A DNA stretch of 64,000 nt from Tritonibacter litoralis. GTDB taxonomy: Bacteria; Pseudomonadota; Alphaproteobacteria; Rhodobacterales; Rhodobacteraceae. The stretch spans positions 62,001 through 126,000 of the forward strand of contig NZ_WIBF01000005.1 of NCBI RefSeq assembly GCF_009496005.1, written 5' to 3'. The translations under genes and the position numbers were made by a program. Under the pieces are notes generated by a model. It was not told the origin of the DNA. It did not search any database and saw nothing but the letters and a program-made list of their open reading frames with translations. Below are positions 56,535 to 64,000 of this stretch, piece after piece; positions within the stretch are counted from its first letter, which is position 1, and each line of letters starts with the position of its first letter.

Positions 56535-58639
56535 TCGGCGGGCTCCAAAGCGTTGGTGTCGGTGCTGCGATTGCGCTGGCGTGCGGCCAGGATCAGCGGC
56601 ACGCATTGGGTGTCGTCATTGTGGATCGTCACACAGTCCAGGCATTGGAAACATTCGCTGTATGAGATTTTTCCGCTTTTCTGAATGGCGCCATAATTGC
56701 ATTTGACCCGGCACAGCTGGCAGGGTGAGCCGCAGTCCGCCCGGCGCGCGATCCAGTCACGCCCCCGCAACAGCCCGCCAATGGCCATCACCGCGCCAAG
56801 CGGGCAGACATAGCGGCAGAACCCTTTGAACAGCACCATCCCGGACAACAGCCACAGGGCCGCATAGGCGACATAATACCATTCGCGGATGAAAAACGTG
56901 GTGATGGCGGTTTTGAACGGCTCCACCTCGGCGGCCGTGTCCAAATGGTCTGGCGCCCAAAGGGTGACCGCGATAAGGGCGGCGAGGATCCCATATTTCA
57001 CCGTTTTCAAACGTGCATCCCAGATCGCATTAGGGGTGATCTGGGGCAGGCGCAGCAGGCGGCCCAGATGGTGAGTGAATTCTTGCATCGCGCCAAAGGG
57101 GCAGAGCCAGCCGCAGAAATACCCTCGTCCCCACAGGACAAACCCGAGGATCACAAATCCCCAGATCAACAAGGAGAACGGATCATACAAGAGATAGGCA
57201 AAACTGCCGCCGTCCATTGCGGTGCGCAGCGTCGCCAAAGGCGTGACAATGGACAGCTGCCCCTGTCCCCACCAGCCGATAAACCCGGTGACCGCTGCCA
57301 AAATGATCAACCGCACAGGCGTGAATTTAGGATGATCCGCAAGCCGGTTCATGCCGCCCAGCAACACCAGCGTCAGCAGCACAAGACCGGCGGCCAGCAC
57401 CAAAAGATCCGCTTGCCGGTTGCGCAGCGCTTCACGCCACGGCGGCACCGATTTGGGAGGTGTTTCGCGCAGGAAAAACCGCTCATCCGTCTGGTGGTTG
57501 GCTGAGAGGGTCACCGCGCCGACCTCGGGTCGGAAAATCCCATGTTCCCGTTCGGCTCGCAGGTTCAGCGTCCAGGGGCGGGCGGGGTCAAAGCCCAGGC
57601 GTCGGTCCGTGCGCAGGATCATGGCCACCCCATCGGGCACATCAGCGGCCAGATCAACAAACAGATCTGCATCCCGCAGGGCGACCGGCAAACCGTCCTG
57701 TTCCGCGCTTAAAAGATCGGGCGCGGTGTTGCGGACAAAATCCTCTCCGACCAGCCCGTGACGGGCGTTTTCGATCACCAGCAGCGGTTCGTCACTGTCT
57801 GAGATCCGAAGAAAACCCTGCAGCTCCTTAAACCCGTCTGCGCTGAGGGCGGCGCGGGCAATGGCGGGTGGGCCCAGATCGACGATCCATAGATCCAAAT
57901 AGGGCGCATCAGGGTCGTCCTGCGCCTCTGGGTCGTCGTCCGCCCAGGTGGTGTCCTGAAACAGCGCGTCCACTTCGGCATTGGTTACAACGTGATGACT
58001 GGCCAAGCCTTGGTCCACCAGGTCCTGCCAGGTCAGCTGTTCATCATGCTCTGGATTGGGACGGGCCGGGGGAGCAGAGGCCAGGCCCTGCATCTTTTCC
58101 CGCGCGACGGCAAGCGTGGCCCCCATCACCGATTCATGGGCGATCCGGACCGAGGCGGTCGCCTTGGTCACCCCGTCCAGATAGACCAGCGCCGAACTGT
58201 CGCTGCCATCCCCGTAGGGCGTGCCCACTACAATCGAAGAGGAAATCGAGAGGCCCGGATATTGTTCAAAAAACTTGTGAAACGGAGCTTCGCCCAGACC
58301 CGAGACAAAGATCGGCTCATTGTGGTCCAGCAGGCGCACATCCAGGAACGTCCCTTCGAGGTCGAGGATCACCAACATATTGATGACGCCGCCAGAAAAC
58401 CCAGGGAGTGGGGCAAGGGGGCCGGTTTCAAACACATAACCCGCTTCGGCACCGCCGGAATTCAGTAGGCTGTAGACACCTTGGTCATTGATCGCTTCGC
58501 CCAAGGAAAACGGTGGCATGACATATTCTGCCAATGCCGCGTGATCGCGGGGCTCGGCTTTGGCGGTACTGGCCCACGCCAAAGCGAAGACCCCAAGCCA
58601 AAGCGCAAGCGCTGCGCAAGAGATGTGCCGCTGTAACAT
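56531..58639 (-). CDS. NosR/NirI-like FMN and iron-sulfur membrane protein
   Basis: A 702-residue protein. A signal or anchor (1-28) is followed by a periplasmic domain with an FMN attachment motif DGVTKATAS (155-163, target Thr161), a cluster of about five membrane segments (about 395-560), two CP motifs CGWLCP and CRYVCP, and a C-terminal domain with CGSPCQLCRVKC and CFQCLDCVT for two [4Fe-4S] centres. NosR and related proteins move electrons across the membrane. Its occurrence next to apbE and pqqA rather than nos genes is unusual. It is divergent from pqqA. Confidence 0.92.
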   Translation of the reverse strand: MLQRHISCAALALWLGVFALAWASTAKAEPRDHAALAEYVMPPFSLGEAINDQGVYSLLNSGGAEAGYVFETGPLAPLPGFSGGVINMLVILDLEGTFLDVRLLDHNEPIFVSGLGEAPFHKFFEQYPGLSISSSIVVGTPYGDGSDSSALVYLDGVTKATASVRIAHESVMGATLAVAREKMQGLASAPPARPNPEHDEQLTWQDLVDQGLASHHVVTNAEVDALFQDTTWADDDPEAQDDPDAPYLDLWIVDLGPPAIARAALSADGFKELQGFLRISDSDEPLLVIENARHGLVGEDFVRNTAPDLLSAEQDGLPVALRDADLFVDLAADVPDGVAMILRTDRRLGFDPARPWTLNLRAEREHGIFRPEVGAVTLSANHQTDERFFLRETPPKSVPPWREALRNRQADLLVLAAGLVLLTLVLLGGMNRLADHPKFTPVRLIILAAVTGFIGWWGQGQLSIVTPLATLRTAMDGGSFAYLLYDPFSLLIWGFVILGFVLWGRGYFCGWLCPFGAMQEFTHHLGRLLRLPQITPNAIWDARLKTVKYGILAALIAVTLWAPDHLDTAAEVEPFKTAITTFFIREWYYVAYAALWLLSGMVLFKGFCRYVCPLGAVMAIGGLLRGRDWIARRADCGSPCQLCRVKCNYGAIQKSGKISYSECFQCLDCVTIHNDDTQCVPLILAARQRNRSTDTNALEPAE

Positions 58640-58703
58640 GGCTGGCAGGTTATGGGCCGGGCGCGGGGTGGGATATGCGACGTTGGTCTGACAGGCGGCG
58701 GGC

Positions 58704-58716
58704 TTACGACCAAAGG
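58704..58716. promoter_or_regulatory. TTACGACCAAAGG element upstream of pqqA
   Basis: Reads as CCTTTGGTCGTAA on the other strand, the same half-site as upstream of the dehydrogenase and pedF genes. It is 67 bp before pqqA and could also serve the divergent NosR-like gene. Confidence 0.5.
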
Positions 58717-58782
58717 ATCATTTCCGCTGCCGGCTCCTCTGCCTATCGTCGTGGGATGACAACCAGCCACTGGAGGTGAAAA

Positions 58783-58893
58783 ATGGCCTGGACTGCTCCG
58801 ACACTGAAAGAAATCAACTGCGGTATGGAAATCAACATGTACAGCCCGTCCGAGGACGAAGGCGGCCGCGGTCATGATCCTGACCTGTTTTAA
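58783..58893 (+). CDS. pqqA: PQQ precursor peptide PqqA (36 aa)
   Basis: A 36-residue peptide that is the substrate for PQQ synthesis. It begins MAWTAPTLKEINCGMEINMY; the conserved Glu16 and Tyr20, cross-linked by PqqE, are both present. The start is ATG at 58783 after GGAGG. It lies 27 bp before pqqB and is the first gene of pqqABCDE. Confidence 0.95.
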   Translation: MAWTAPTLKEINCGMEINMYSPSEDEGGRGHDPDLF

Positions 58894-58920
58894 GCAAACT
58901 GATCTGCGCGGAGACCGTGC

Positions 58921-59808
58921 ATGAAGTTTCTTGTATTAGGCGCTGCGGCAGGTGGTGGCCTGCCGCAGTGGAACTGTGGCTGTGCCAATTGCAATGATGC
59001 GCGGGCCGGACGAATTCCACCTGCAACACAGTCTTCGCTGGCCGTCTCTGTTGATGGCGAAACATGGGCTGTGCTGAATGCTTCTCCCGACATTCGGATG
59101 CAGATGCAAATGCTGTCCTCCCTACACCCGCGCAGCTTGCGGCACAGCCCGGTCGCTTCGGTTCTGGTAACCAATGGCGATATTGATCATGTGGCGGGCC
59201 TGCTGAGCCTGCGCGAGCAGACACCGTTTGAGCTGTTTGCGACGGGAGATATTCATCATGTACTGGCGCAGAACCGGATCTTTGACGCCGTGAACCGCGA
59301 GGTGGTGACACGCCATCAGATCGCGCTGGACCAGGGGTTTGAGATCCTGATGGGGGTTCAGGCCACCGTGTTTCCGATCCCGGGCAAAGTTCCGTTGTAC
59401 ATGGAAGGGGAGAATGTCCAGACGGATCTGGTGGGAGAGCAGACAGTTGGCGTGCGGTTGGATGACGGGCGTCGCGTTGCCTATTACATTCCCGGCTGCG
59501 CCTTGGTCGATGACCGGCTTTATGCTCGGATTGCGGATGCGGACATCCTGTTTTTTGACGGCACGCTGTGGGATGATGAGGAGATGATCCGCACGGGCAC
59601 CGGGGTTAAAACCGGGCGGCGGATGGGCCATATCCCGATGTCGGGCGCGGAGGGATCGATTGCGGCTTTGGCTAGTCTCGATTGCCGCAAGGTCTTTACC
59701 CATATGAATAACACCAACCCGGTCTGGCGGCCGGACAGTGTCGAACGGATTCAGGCAGAGGCCGCGGGTTGGACAATCGCACAAGACGGGATGGAGATTG
59801 CACTATGA
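58921..59808 (+). CDS. pqqB: PQQ biosynthesis protein PqqB
   Basis: A 295-residue metallo-beta-lactamase-fold protein. The N-terminus MKFLVLGAAAGGGLPQWNCGCANC is diagnostic, with TNGDIDHVAGLLSLREQ as the metal-site segment. It hydroxylates the tyrosine ring of the cross-linked peptide intermediate. Its stop overlaps pqqC by four bases. Confidence 0.97.
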   Translation: MKFLVLGAAAGGGLPQWNCGCANCNDARAGRIPPATQSSLAVSVDGETWAVLNASPDIRMQMQMLSSLHPRSLRHSPVASVLVTNGDIDHVAGLLSLREQTPFELFATGDIHHVLAQNRIFDAVNREVVTRHQIALDQGFEILMGVQATVFPIPGKVPLYMEGENVQTDLVGEQTVGVRLDDGRRVAYYIPGCALVDDRLYARIADADILFFDGTLWDDEEMIRTGTGVKTGRRMGHIPMSGAEGSIAALASLDCRKVFTHMNNTNPVWRPDSVERIQAEAAGWTIAQDGMEIAL

Positions 59809-60533
59809 ACCGCGAAAGCCTGGAAACCCGACTGCGGGCCATTGGCGCGGCGCGGTATCATGACAAACATCCCTTTCATCACAGGCTGCATGGCGGGGCG
59901 TGTACCCCAGATCAAGTGCGGGCTTGGGTGATCAATCGCTGGGCCTATCAGGCGGCGATCCCGATGAAGGACGCGGCCTTTTTGTCGCGCTGCTCTGATC
60001 CCGCAATGCGGCGTGAATGGCGGTCGCGGATCGAGGACCACGACGGCGGCGTTGACGAAGGTGGCGGCCTGCGTCGCTGGTTGAAACTGGCCGAGGCGGT
60101 GGGGCTGGATCCTGACTATGTCGCCTCGGGGCAGGGGATCCTGCCTGCCACGCAATTCGCGGTGGATGCCTATATTCGCTATGTGCGGGATATGCCGTTG
60201 CTGCAGGCGGTGGCCTCTTCTTTGACCGAGCTCTTTGCGCCATCGATCCATGAGCGGCGCATTGAAGGGCTGTTGGAACATTATGACTTCGCCAATCCCG
60301 ACAGCCTGTCCTATTTCCGCAAACGGTTGAGTGAAGCGCCCAAGGATGTGGCCTTTGGTCTGGCCTGGGTGCTGGAACATGCGGATAGCCCGGAAAAGGA
60401 AGACATGGCCTGTGCGGCGTTGACGTTTAAAACGGATGTCCTGTGGGCGCAGCTGGATGCGATCTGGGGCGCTTATGTGGAACCGGGTCGTATTCCGCCG
60501 GGCGCTTGGCAGCCGGGGGAGGGGATGTTGTGA
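59805..60533 (+). CDS. pqqC: Pyrroloquinoline-quinone synthase PqqC
   Basis: A 242-residue all-helical oxidase that performs the final ring closure and oxidation without a metal or cofactor. [13 protein letters not shown] and [18 protein letters not shown] are the active-site segments. The start at 59805 is coupled to pqqB; upstream in-frame residues have no family support. It overlaps pqqD by four bases (GTGA). Confidence 0.97.
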   Translation: MNRESLETRLRAIGAARYHDKHPFHHRLHGGACTPDQVRAWVINRWAYQAAIPMKDAAFLSRCSDPAMRREWRSRIEDHDGGVDEGGGLRRWLKLAEAVGLDPDYVASGQGILPATQFAVDAYIRYVRDMPLLQAVASSLTELFAPSIHERRIEGLLEHYDFANPDSLSYFRKRLSEAPKDVAFGLAWVLEHADSPEKEDMACAALTFKTDVLWAQLDAIWGAYVEPGRIPPGAWQPGEGML

Positions 60534-60817
60534 CCTTGGAGTTGGCGATGGAAGACACCCCTGTGTTGCCGCGCGGCGTGCGTCTGCATCAGGACCGCGT
60601 GCGCGGCGGCTGGGTGCTGTTGGGGCCAGAAAAAGCGGTGGCGCTGGATGCGATTGGCACCGCAATCCTCAGCCGGGTGGATGGGCAGACGGATCTGGCC
60701 GCTTTGGTTGCGGATCTGGCAGCCACCTATGACGCGCCCGAAGCACAGATTGCGCAGGATGTGCAACGGTTTCTGGTTGGTCTGCGGGCGCGGATGTTTC
60801 TGACGGTGTCGGCATGA
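60530..60817 (+). CDS. pqqD: PQQ peptide chaperone PqqD
   Basis: A 95-residue RiPP recognition element that binds PqqA and presents it to PqqE. The core reads [27 protein letters not shown] and [16 protein letters not shown] at 60530 fits best: it has GGGGAGGGG upstream and overlaps the pqqC stop. An alternative ATG six codons later would shorten it. It overlaps pqqE by four bases. Confidence 0.94.
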   Translation: MTLELAMEDTPVLPRGVRLHQDRVRGGWVLLGPEKAVALDAIGTAILSRVDGQTDLAALVADLAATYDAPEAQIAQDVQRFLVGLRARMFLTVSA

Positions 60818-61902
60818 CGGTCCAGCCTCCCATCGCGATGCTGGCTGAGCTGACCCATCGCTGCCCTTTGGCCTGTCCCTATTGTTCGAACCCTCTGGCG
60901 TTGGTTCAGAAGGACCGTGAATTGCCGACCGAGGTCTGGGCGGATGTGTTTCGCCAAGCAGCGGATATGGGCGTGTTGCAGCTGCATCTGTCAGGCGGGG
61001 AGCCAGCGGCGCGTCCGGATCTGGTGGCCCTGACCCAAGCGGCGCGGGAGGCCGGGCTTTATGTCAATCTGATCACCAGCGGCATTGGTCTGACGCCGCG
61101 CAGGATCGGCCAACTGGAAGACGCCGGTCTTGATCACATTCAACTGTCCCTGCAAGGCACCAATGCTGAATTGGCGGATTGGATCGGTGGGTATAACGGC
61201 GGGTTTGACCGCAAGATGCAGGTGGCGGATGAGATCAAGGCGCGCGGCATTCCGTTGACCCTGAATGCGGTGATGCACCGGCACAATCTGGATGATCTGG
61301 ACCGGACGTTTGACATGGCGCTTGAGATGGGCGCGCGCCGACTTGAGGTGGCTTGTGTGCAGTTTCACGGCTGGGCGACCCAGAACCGGGGCATGCTGTT
61401 GCCCACACGCGCCCAGACAGCGGCAACCAAACGCAAGGTGGCCGAGGCTGCAAAACGCTTGCAGGGCATATTGGCCATCGATTTTGTACCACCGGATTAC
61501 TATGCTGAATATCCCAAGGCCTGTATGGGCGGCTGGGGCACGGCGGGGTTGAATGTGACACCCGAAGGCAAGGTTTTGCCCTGTCACGCGGCCGAAACCA
61601 TTCCGCATTTGCAGTTTGATACCGTGACCGACCGTCCTTTGGCAGAGATCTGGTATAATAGCGCGGCGTTCAACGCCTATCGCGGCACCGATTGGCTGCC
61701 GGAGCCCTGTCAAAGCTGCGACCGCAAAGAGGTGGATTTTGGCGGCTGCCGCTGTCAGGCGCTGGCCTTGGCCGGGGATGCTAATGCCACTGATCCCGTC
61801 TGTCGCCACGCGCCCGGACGCGGGCAGGTGGATGCATTGCTGGCCGCTGCAGAAGCGGATGAGACGACCGCGTTTACCTATCGCAGGGTTGCGGCCACCT
61901 AA
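60814..61902 (+). CDS. pqqE: PqqA peptide cyclase PqqE (radical SAM)
   Basis: A 362-residue radical SAM enzyme with CPLACPYC (Cys17, 21, 24) for the [4Fe-4S] cluster that cleaves SAM, and a C-terminal SPASM-type auxiliary cluster region ([18 protein letters not shown] and other Cys). It forms the Glu-Tyr carbon-carbon cross-link in PqqA. It is the last pqq gene in the cluster. Confidence 0.97.
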   Translation: MTVQPPIAMLAELTHRCPLACPYCSNPLALVQKDRELPTEVWADVFRQAADMGVLQLHLSGGEPAARPDLVALTQAAREAGLYVNLITSGIGLTPRRIGQLEDAGLDHIQLSLQGTNAELADWIGGYNGGFDRKMQVADEIKARGIPLTLNAVMHRHNLDDLDRTFDMALEMGARRLEVACVQFHGWATQNRGMLLPTRAQTAATKRKVAEAAKRLQGILAIDFVPPDYYAEYPKACMGGWGTAGLNVTPEGKVLPCHAAETIPHLQFDTVTDRPLAEIWYNSAAFNAYRGTDWLPEPCQSCDRKEVDFGGCRCQALALAGDANATDPVCRHAPGRGQVDALLAAAEADETTAFTYRRVAAT

Positions 61903-62024
61903 GGCCTGCTTTCATTTACAATTTTGGTTGCAACTGGGGCAATTTGCGCCAGATGATGCGCTATGCCCAGGGTTTGACTTCTGCTGATGTCAGTGTCATC
62001 ATGACGTCATGAAGGAGCGGGCGC

Positions 62025-62204
62025 ATGGCAAAAGACAAACAAAACAAGTCCTCTGAAGGTGACAAGAAAAACACGTCCCTCCGTCTGGAGCGCAAGACGT
62101 TGAAAGCGTTGAAAATTCGCGCAATCGAAGAGGATACCAGTGTTCAAAAGATCATTGAGCAGCTGATCGAAGAGTATCTGGCTGGAACCAAAAAGAAAAA
62201 TTGA
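62025..62204 (+). CDS. Ribbon-helix-helix protein (59 aa)
   Basis: A 59-residue basic protein with a disordered Lys-rich N-terminus (MAKDKQNKSSEGDKK) and a ribbon-helix-helix core (NTSLRLERKTLKALKIRAIE, then two helices ending IEQLIEEYLAG). The start is ATG at 62025 after AGGAG. Its stop is eight bases before the CHAD gene and a ParA gene follows, so it may be a small partner of the ATPase (like ParG/CopG-type centromere proteins) or a local repressor. Confidence 0.83.
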   Translation: MAKDKQNKSSEGDKKNTSLRLERKTLKALKIRAIEEDTSVQKIIEQLIEEYLAGTKKKN

Positions 62205-62212
62205 GACCAGAA

Positions 62213-63727
62213 ATGTCGAACCAACTGTTATCATATCCCAAAGCATTGCCACTGTCTGATTGGTCAAACATGGCAAGCGGCCTGTCGGCCCAAGCGGGCG
62301 AAGACGTCGAACCCAGCCCGTTTACTGTGCTGGATTGTTTTGATCAGAGCATTCGTCAATCCGGGCGGTTGTTGATTGAAACAGAAGGCGCACTTGTCCT
62401 GATGGAGGCGGATGGCCGCTTGTTGCGGCAACCAGCGGCGCGCAAGGGCAATTTTGTTGCGGATCTGGCGGATGGCCCGGTCAAACATCACCTGTCGGAT
62501 ATGTCCCCGCTGCGGTGCTTGTTGGATCTGGGACAGGGAGAGCTGGTCAAAGATCAGCTGCGTCTGGTGGATGATGAGGAAAAGACCCATTTGCGCGTGG
62601 ATGTCCTGCGGTTTTCCAAAGACAACAAGACCGTAAGCCTGATGGCGCTGACGCCGGTGCGCGGCTATGACAAGGCGCAGAAACAGGTGACCAAAGGTTT
62701 GTTGACGGCGGGTGCATCGGTGGCGACACCGGGGCAGATCCAGTCGGTTCTGTTTCCGGATCTTGTGCCATATGTGGCCAAGCCCAAGCTGAGCTTTGCG
62801 CCCGAGACCACCGCCGTTGCAGCCGCCAATCAAATCATCGCCGCTTATCTGTCTGTGGCGCGCCAGAACGAGCCGGGCACAATTGCCGATTTTGACACCG
62901 AGTTTCTGCATGACTACCGCGTTGCGCTGCGCAAGATCCGATCGGTTCTGAGCCTGTTCAAAGGGGTCTATGGCGATGCGGCAACGGCCGAGTTGAAGCA
63001 GCGCTTCTCGGATCTCATGGCCCCAACCGGGGCGCTGCGGGATCTGGATGTTTATCTGCTGGAGCAGGATTACTATTTCGACATGCTGCCGGAAAACCTC
63101 CACGAGGGGCTGCGACTGATGTTTGAGACCTTTGCCACAGATCGCAAGGATGCGCTGACCACAGTGACCAAGCGGCTGAAAAGCGTCGCCTACAACCGTG
63201 AGATGGCCGAGCTGCAAGTGATGTTTGAGACACCGGGCGAGATTGTGCAGGGCCCACAAGGCGGTCTGACGGTTGGGGATTATGCCAAACGGCTGATCTG
63301 GAAGCGCTATCGCAAAGTCTGCAAAACCGCGGCCAAGATCGACGATCAGACCCCCGATGAAGAGGTGCACGAGCTGCGCATTTCCTGCAAGAAACTGCGG
63401 TATCTGATCGAGTTTTTTGCGCCCCAGTTTGACGGCGCAGAAATCAAGGCGATCCTGAAGCCGTTGAAGAAACTGCAGGATAATCTGGGTCTGTTCAACG
63501 ATTATTCGGTGCAGCAAGAAAGCCTGCAGGCGTTGATTTCCTCCGGGCGGCTCAAAGGGCAGACCGCGCTGAAAGCCGCTCAAAGCATCGGTGCGCTGAT
63601 CTCGATTTTGCACGGGCGGCAGTTGGAAGAACGGGCCCGTGTGGTCCAGAGCTTTGCCGGTTTTGACAGCCAAGGGACCCGCGAGAGGTTCCGCACATTG
63701 TTCCACGAGAAAGGGGCGCAGTCATGA
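62213..63727 (+). CDS. CHAD-domain protein
   Basis: A 504-residue cytoplasmic protein. The C-terminal part (about 200-495) is a CHAD domain: the helical His-rich motifs HDYRVALRKIRSVLSLF and VHELRISCKKLRYLIEFF are its conserved halves. The N-terminal 180 residues resemble a degenerate CYTH-like beta barrel but lack the ExExK pattern, so I do not assign an activity. CHAD domains bind inorganic polyphosphate. It is coupled to a ParA-type gene (ATGA overlap). The start could also be TTG at 62201; ATG at 62213 is favoured. Confidence 0.87.
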   Translation: MSNQLLSYPKALPLSDWSNMASGLSAQAGEDVEPSPFTVLDCFDQSIRQSGRLLIETEGALVLMEADGRLLRQPAARKGNFVADLADGPVKHHLSDMSPLRCLLDLGQGELVKDQLRLVDDEEKTHLRVDVLRFSKDNKTVSLMALTPVRGYDKAQKQVTKGLLTAGASVATPGQIQSVLFPDLVPYVAKPKLSFAPETTAVAAANQIIAAYLSVARQNEPGTIADFDTEFLHDYRVALRKIRSVLSLFKGVYGDAATAELKQRFSDLMAPTGALRDLDVYLLEQDYYFDMLPENLHEGLRLMFETFATDRKDALTTVTKRLKSVAYNREMAELQVMFETPGEIVQGPQGGLTVGDYAKRLIWKRYRKVCKTAAKIDDQTPDEEVHELRISCKKLRYLIEFFAPQFDGAEIKAILKPLKKLQDNLGLFNDYSVQQESLQALISSGRLKGQTALKAAQSIGALISILHGRQLEERARVVQSFAGFDSQGTRERFRTLFHEKGAQS

Positions 63728-64000
63728 AGATCATAGCCTGTTACAGCAACAAAGGCGGCGTGGGGAAAACCGCCTCGGCCGTGAACCTGGCCTATGCCTA
63801 TGCCCAATCAGGCGCGCGCACCTTGTTGTGTGATCTGGACCCTCAAGGGGCGTCCGGGTTTTACTTCCGGGTGAAACCGTCGAAAAAGCTCAAAGAGGCA
63901 AAGTTCTTTGAGGATGTGGAGCGGTTCACCAAGGCCATTCGCGGTAGCGACTACGAAAACCTCGATATCCTGCCGGCAAACCTGACATTCCGGGATTTCG
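63724..64000 (+). CDS. parA: ParA-family ATPase, N-terminal part (cut by window end)
   Basis: The first 92 residues are seen. MKIIACYSNKGGVGKTASAV holds the deviant Walker A (KGGVGKT, with the signature Lys10), and LLCDLDPQG is the Walker A' motif. The gene overlaps the CHAD gene by four bases, so the two are co-translated. ParA/MinD-type ATPases position DNA or protein cargo on the nucleoid. The absence of a chromosomal parB or dnaA/oriC context in view and the CHAD partner suggest a cargo other than the chromosome; this is inference. Confidence 0.9.
   Translation, partial: MKIIACYSNKGGVGKTASAVNLAYAYAQSGARTLLCDLDPQGASGFYFRVKPSKKLKEAKFFEDVERFTKAIRGSDYENLDILPANLTFRDF

Overview
The window looks like chromosomal DNA from a marine Roseobacter-type alphaproteobacterium (Rhodobacteraceae/Roseobacteraceae). 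I infer this from the GC-rich codon use, the gene content (ethylmalonyl-CoA pathway enzymes, PHB genes, a HvrA-like H-NS protein, a PQQ alcohol oxidation cluster) and the lpd-sucB-sucA-sucD-sucC / mdh / sdhCDAB neighbourhood. I found no rRNA, tRNA, CRISPR array, prophage or intact insertion sequence. It is almost entirely ordinary protein-coding DNA with tight operons.

Layout. 1-4 kb: a truncated LysR regulator, a tiny ORF, phaB and phaA (both minus) and a degenerate EAL protein. 4-15 kb: tlpA divergent from argH; two very small lipoproteins, lysA and a large DUF4175 protein; a zinc-ribbon membrane protein divergent from ftsE-ftsX-plsC-PPOX flavoprotein; two unrecognised small proteins. 15.8-26.3 kb: a long minus-strand TCA operon (sucC, sucD, sucA, sucB, lpd) with five non-metabolic genes interleaved, including a family 25 glycosyltransferase. 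26.9-36.6 kb: a family 2 glycosyltransferase, mdh, then a plus-strand group mcl2-nnrU-DUF1737-mch and sdhCDAB. 36.8-42 kb: a HxlR/SnoaL divergent pair, deoD, an H-NS family protein and ethylmalonyl-CoA mutase.

42.8-61.9 kb is a PQQ-linked alcohol oxidation island. It has a hybrid histidine kinase, a FIST sensor and a LuxR-type response regulator; a PQQ alcohol dehydrogenase with the D-x-D lanthanide signature; a Sel1-like protein; an ABC system of the PedA1A2BC type with a small acidic periplasmic partner; cytochrome c PedF; a MoxJ-like binding protein; a NosR-like flavoprotein with its ApbE flavinyl transferase; and pqqABCDE. 62-64 kb: a short operon of a ribbon-helix-helix protein, a CHAD-domain protein and a ParA ATPase that is cut by the window end.

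Together the genes describe C2/C4 carbon flow: alcohol to acyl-CoA, PHB synthesis, the ethylmalonyl-CoA pathway and the TCA cycle. The most interesting non-coding signals are two promoters (sucC and sdhC) carrying paired GTGATCAC boxes at identical 21-bp spacing and nearly identical distance from the start codon; CTGC-N3-GCAG sites upstream of phaB, mdh and mcl2; a CAAGGTCG-type motif shared by promoters of the PQQ island; and a plus-strand terminator with no gene ahead of it near the alcohol dehydrogenase promoter. The RHH-CHAD-ParA operon is the best candidate for a little-described system, possibly polyphosphate granule positioning.
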